Source: Mugil cephalus (lineage: Eukaryota > Chordata > Actinopteri > Mugiliformes > Mugilidae). Taken from it: 64,000 nt of DNA. Below the pieces are notes generated by a model. The model was not told where the DNA came from, ran no database searches, and saw nothing but the letters and a program-made list of their open reading frames with translations. This document shows positions 62,501 to 64,000 of this stretch, piece after piece. The DNA is taken from positions 9,689,672 through 9,753,671 of the forward strand of contig NC_061782.1 in NCBI RefSeq assembly GCF_022458985.1, written 5' to 3'. A program made the position numbers and the translations under genes. Position 1 is the first letter of the stretch. The number at the start of each line of letters is the position of its first letter.

Positions 62501-63890
62501 TCCTTTTGCATCAGCCCCACCAGAAAGGTGCATCCGTCCTCTCCATCTAGGGGATCATCATCCACGTCCTCCAGACTCACCATAAACTGAGGATTGGATG
62601 GGAACGTGGCTGGAACAGACACACAAAAATATGTCTTCTTTAACAAGAGGTAGCTTAGTGGGGCTGCTCGACCTGCAGGATTTGTATCATCATTTCTTTA
62701 TTTTTTTATCTACCTCGGTTATTAATGCAGCCACCAGCAGTGGAGCCGACCCTCCACATCCCTTCAAACTGGTAATACTTCCAGTAGCCCACGTCATCGT
62801 TCGTGAGTGTATCTGGGGTCATGTTGCAGATTTCCAGCCTGGAGAACTGTCCGAGGAAGTCTGAATAAGGCAACCTAGGGAGAGGAAAGCATTGCTCACC
62901 TCAGTCTCAGCAGCGATGGTGATTATAAAGCTTAGAGTCCAAATGAAGTGTAAAATACTGTTACCAAAACTCTCCATCTTCACCCACGTGGTTCAGTTTT
63001 GCTTTATCATCTGGACTCACGTGCTTCCACTCCATGGATCTATTTTTGATAAGATGTGTTTTGTTGTGTAGTCTTGACATTAACCACTTGCAATTGATGG
63101 TTTATGGATACATAATATTAAAATGTACCCATCACTCCAAGGCCCTGTCCACTCCACCTTTCCCCATGGGTTCCTGACGCGGACCAGCTCAACCAGCTTG
63201 CCTTGAAAATTAACCTAGGAGGAGAAAGCAAGGCTTTGTAATTGAAAGTAATTCGTTTGCAGTATCATGGAAAACAGGGCAGCACAGCGGCTCGGTGGTT
63301 GGCACTTGGTCTTTCTGAGCGGAGTTTGCATGTACCTCCCTGTGTCTGATAGACTAATTGGTGACTCTAAATTGACCCTAGGTGTAAGTGTGAGTGTGAA
63401 TGGTTGTTTGTTTTTGTGTTAGCCCTGCGATAGATTGACCTGTCCAGGGGTTACAGCTGGGATAGGCTCCAGCAACCCCCCGCCCATGACCCTAGTGAGT
63501 TTATGCGGTAGTAGAAGATGAGATGAGATCATGGAAAAAGATATTTCACATACCTCCTCTGCACCCGTCAGTGAGTACGCATGTCCTTTTACAAGTTTCA
63601 GGGCTGTGACCATCTCTGTGTCATAGGCACTGGAGACCTGAAAGTTACATTTTCAAATCATTCTTGTTGGGAGTTTGTTTGCAACGACTGTCACGTAAAT
63701 CCCTACGAAAATAAGACTTACCTCAATAGAGCAACCCAGCAGTGAACCGAGCCTCAGGGCCTTCTTGATGATTTGAAAGAGGTTCGGCGGGGCCTTGCCT
63801 AGGTTGTAAATTTCTGCGATTCCTCCGGTGAAATCCTCAAATCCCTCTATCGCGTTTCCTCCCGACAGGGCCTCATAGCAGCCGTTGACT
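59508..63890 (-). CDS. Calpain-2/8-like catalytic subunit, exons 5-21 (calpain B, cut by right edge)
   Basis: Tandem paralogue of calpain A; exons 1-4, with the catalytic Cys, lie beyond the window. Exons: 63890-63722, 63637-63554, 63214-63129, 63039-62965, 62874-62714, 62609-62440, 62354-62343, 62229-62018, 61521-61485, 61326-61261, 61156-61099, 61004-60940, 60847-60779, 60701-60623, 59886-59770, 59682-59624, 59531-59508. Every exon length equals that of calpain A. His ([14 protein letters not shown]) and Asn ([12 protein letters not shown]) of the triad are present, then [20 protein letters not shown] and [22 protein letters not shown]-hands are partly degenerate: one loop reads [12 protein letters not shown] (Gly-6 lost) and the last reads [12 protein letters not shown]. 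The C-terminus is WLCLAIY. By content it belongs to the CAPN2/CAPN8 group; which one cannot be settled here. Confidence 0.9.
60285..60365 (-). repeat. Fragment of a common teleost SINE-like repeat
   Basis: 'cgagaggcgggatacacccc agactggtcaccagtctatc' is the inverted counterpart of the 'gcgacctgtccagggtgtac' block of the repeat at 63.3 kb. It lies in calpain B intron 18. Confidence 0.55.
63275..63530 (+). repeat. Common teleost SINE-like dispersed repeat
   Basis: 'gggcagcacagcggctcggt ggtt' opens the copy; 'gcggagtttgcatgtacctc cctgtgtc', 'taattggtgactctaaattg' and 'agctgggataggctccagc' follow in the usual order. From memory this is one of the most frequent dispersed repeats in percomorph fish. 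It lies in calpain B intron 6, and a middle piece is deleted. Confidence 0.75.
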
Positions 63891-64000
63891 CTGCAGGACA
63901 CAGAGGGATGTGAATAGACCGGCTGTATCAGCACTGTGCATTTACCGCGAATTGAGGTTTGGATGATACAATATATATATAAATATATAAGTGGAATAAT

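Noticed and set aside
63891-64000. Search for calpain B exon 4 at the right edge
   Set aside because: No frame matching the [13 protein letters not shown] block is present. It must lie beyond 64000.

Overview
The window is vertebrate nuclear DNA and almost certainly teleost. The genes are multi-exon with GT-AG introns, the protein families are vertebrate, and the introns and spacers hold repeats typical of ray-finned fish: Tc1/mariner relics, hAT, piggyBac-like and other short inverted-repeat elements, and non-LTR retrotransposon 3' ends. I read ten host genes. Two are cut by the window edges: the epoxide hydrolase on the left and the second calpain on the right.

Left third (1-14 kb): the 5' part of microsomal epoxide hydrolase (ephx1, minus) shares a short head-to-head promoter with a three-exon cystatin (plus). 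Next come two tandem five-exon glycine N-acyltransferase-like genes (plus). The second of these runs tail-to-tail into mgme1 (mitochondrial exonuclease, minus). mgme1 shares a compact divergent promoter with snx5 (retromer/ESCPE-1 sorting nexin, plus).

Middle (14-45 kb): snx5 (13 coding exons, 398 aa) has introns loaded with DNA-transposon remnants. A spacer of about 5-6 kb follows, holding a dead Tc1 transposon, and then rrbp1 (p180 ribosome-binding protein, about 26 coding exons, 1133 aa by my joins). rrbp1 ends convergently on a four-exon destrin/cofilin gene (minus). The set mgme1-snx5-rrbp1-dstn matches a block known from human 20p12. EPHX1 and CAPN2/CAPN8 are neighbours on human 1q41-42, so the window joins two ancestral blocks.

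Right third (45-64 kb): a threefold head-to-tail array of about 1.07 kb units carrying the end of a non-LTR retrotransposon lies next to a gene-poor stretch. Then come two tandem conventional calpain genes (minus). The first is complete (21 exons, 700 aa, the same length as human CAPN2). The second shows exons 5-21, with exon sizes identical to the first in every case compared.

I found no CRISPR, operon, RNA gene or novel enzymatic system. The more unusual items are the near-identical retroelement-bearing tandem array, a lineage-specific Ala/Pro/Lys/Ser repeat in rrbp1 where mammals carry a different decapeptide repeat, a 33-bp near-perfect palindrome in a calpain intron, several mobile elements with recognisable ends, and degenerating EF-hands in the second calpain. 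Exon joins were made by eye from splice consensus and reading frame. They are internally consistent but not checked against transcripts.
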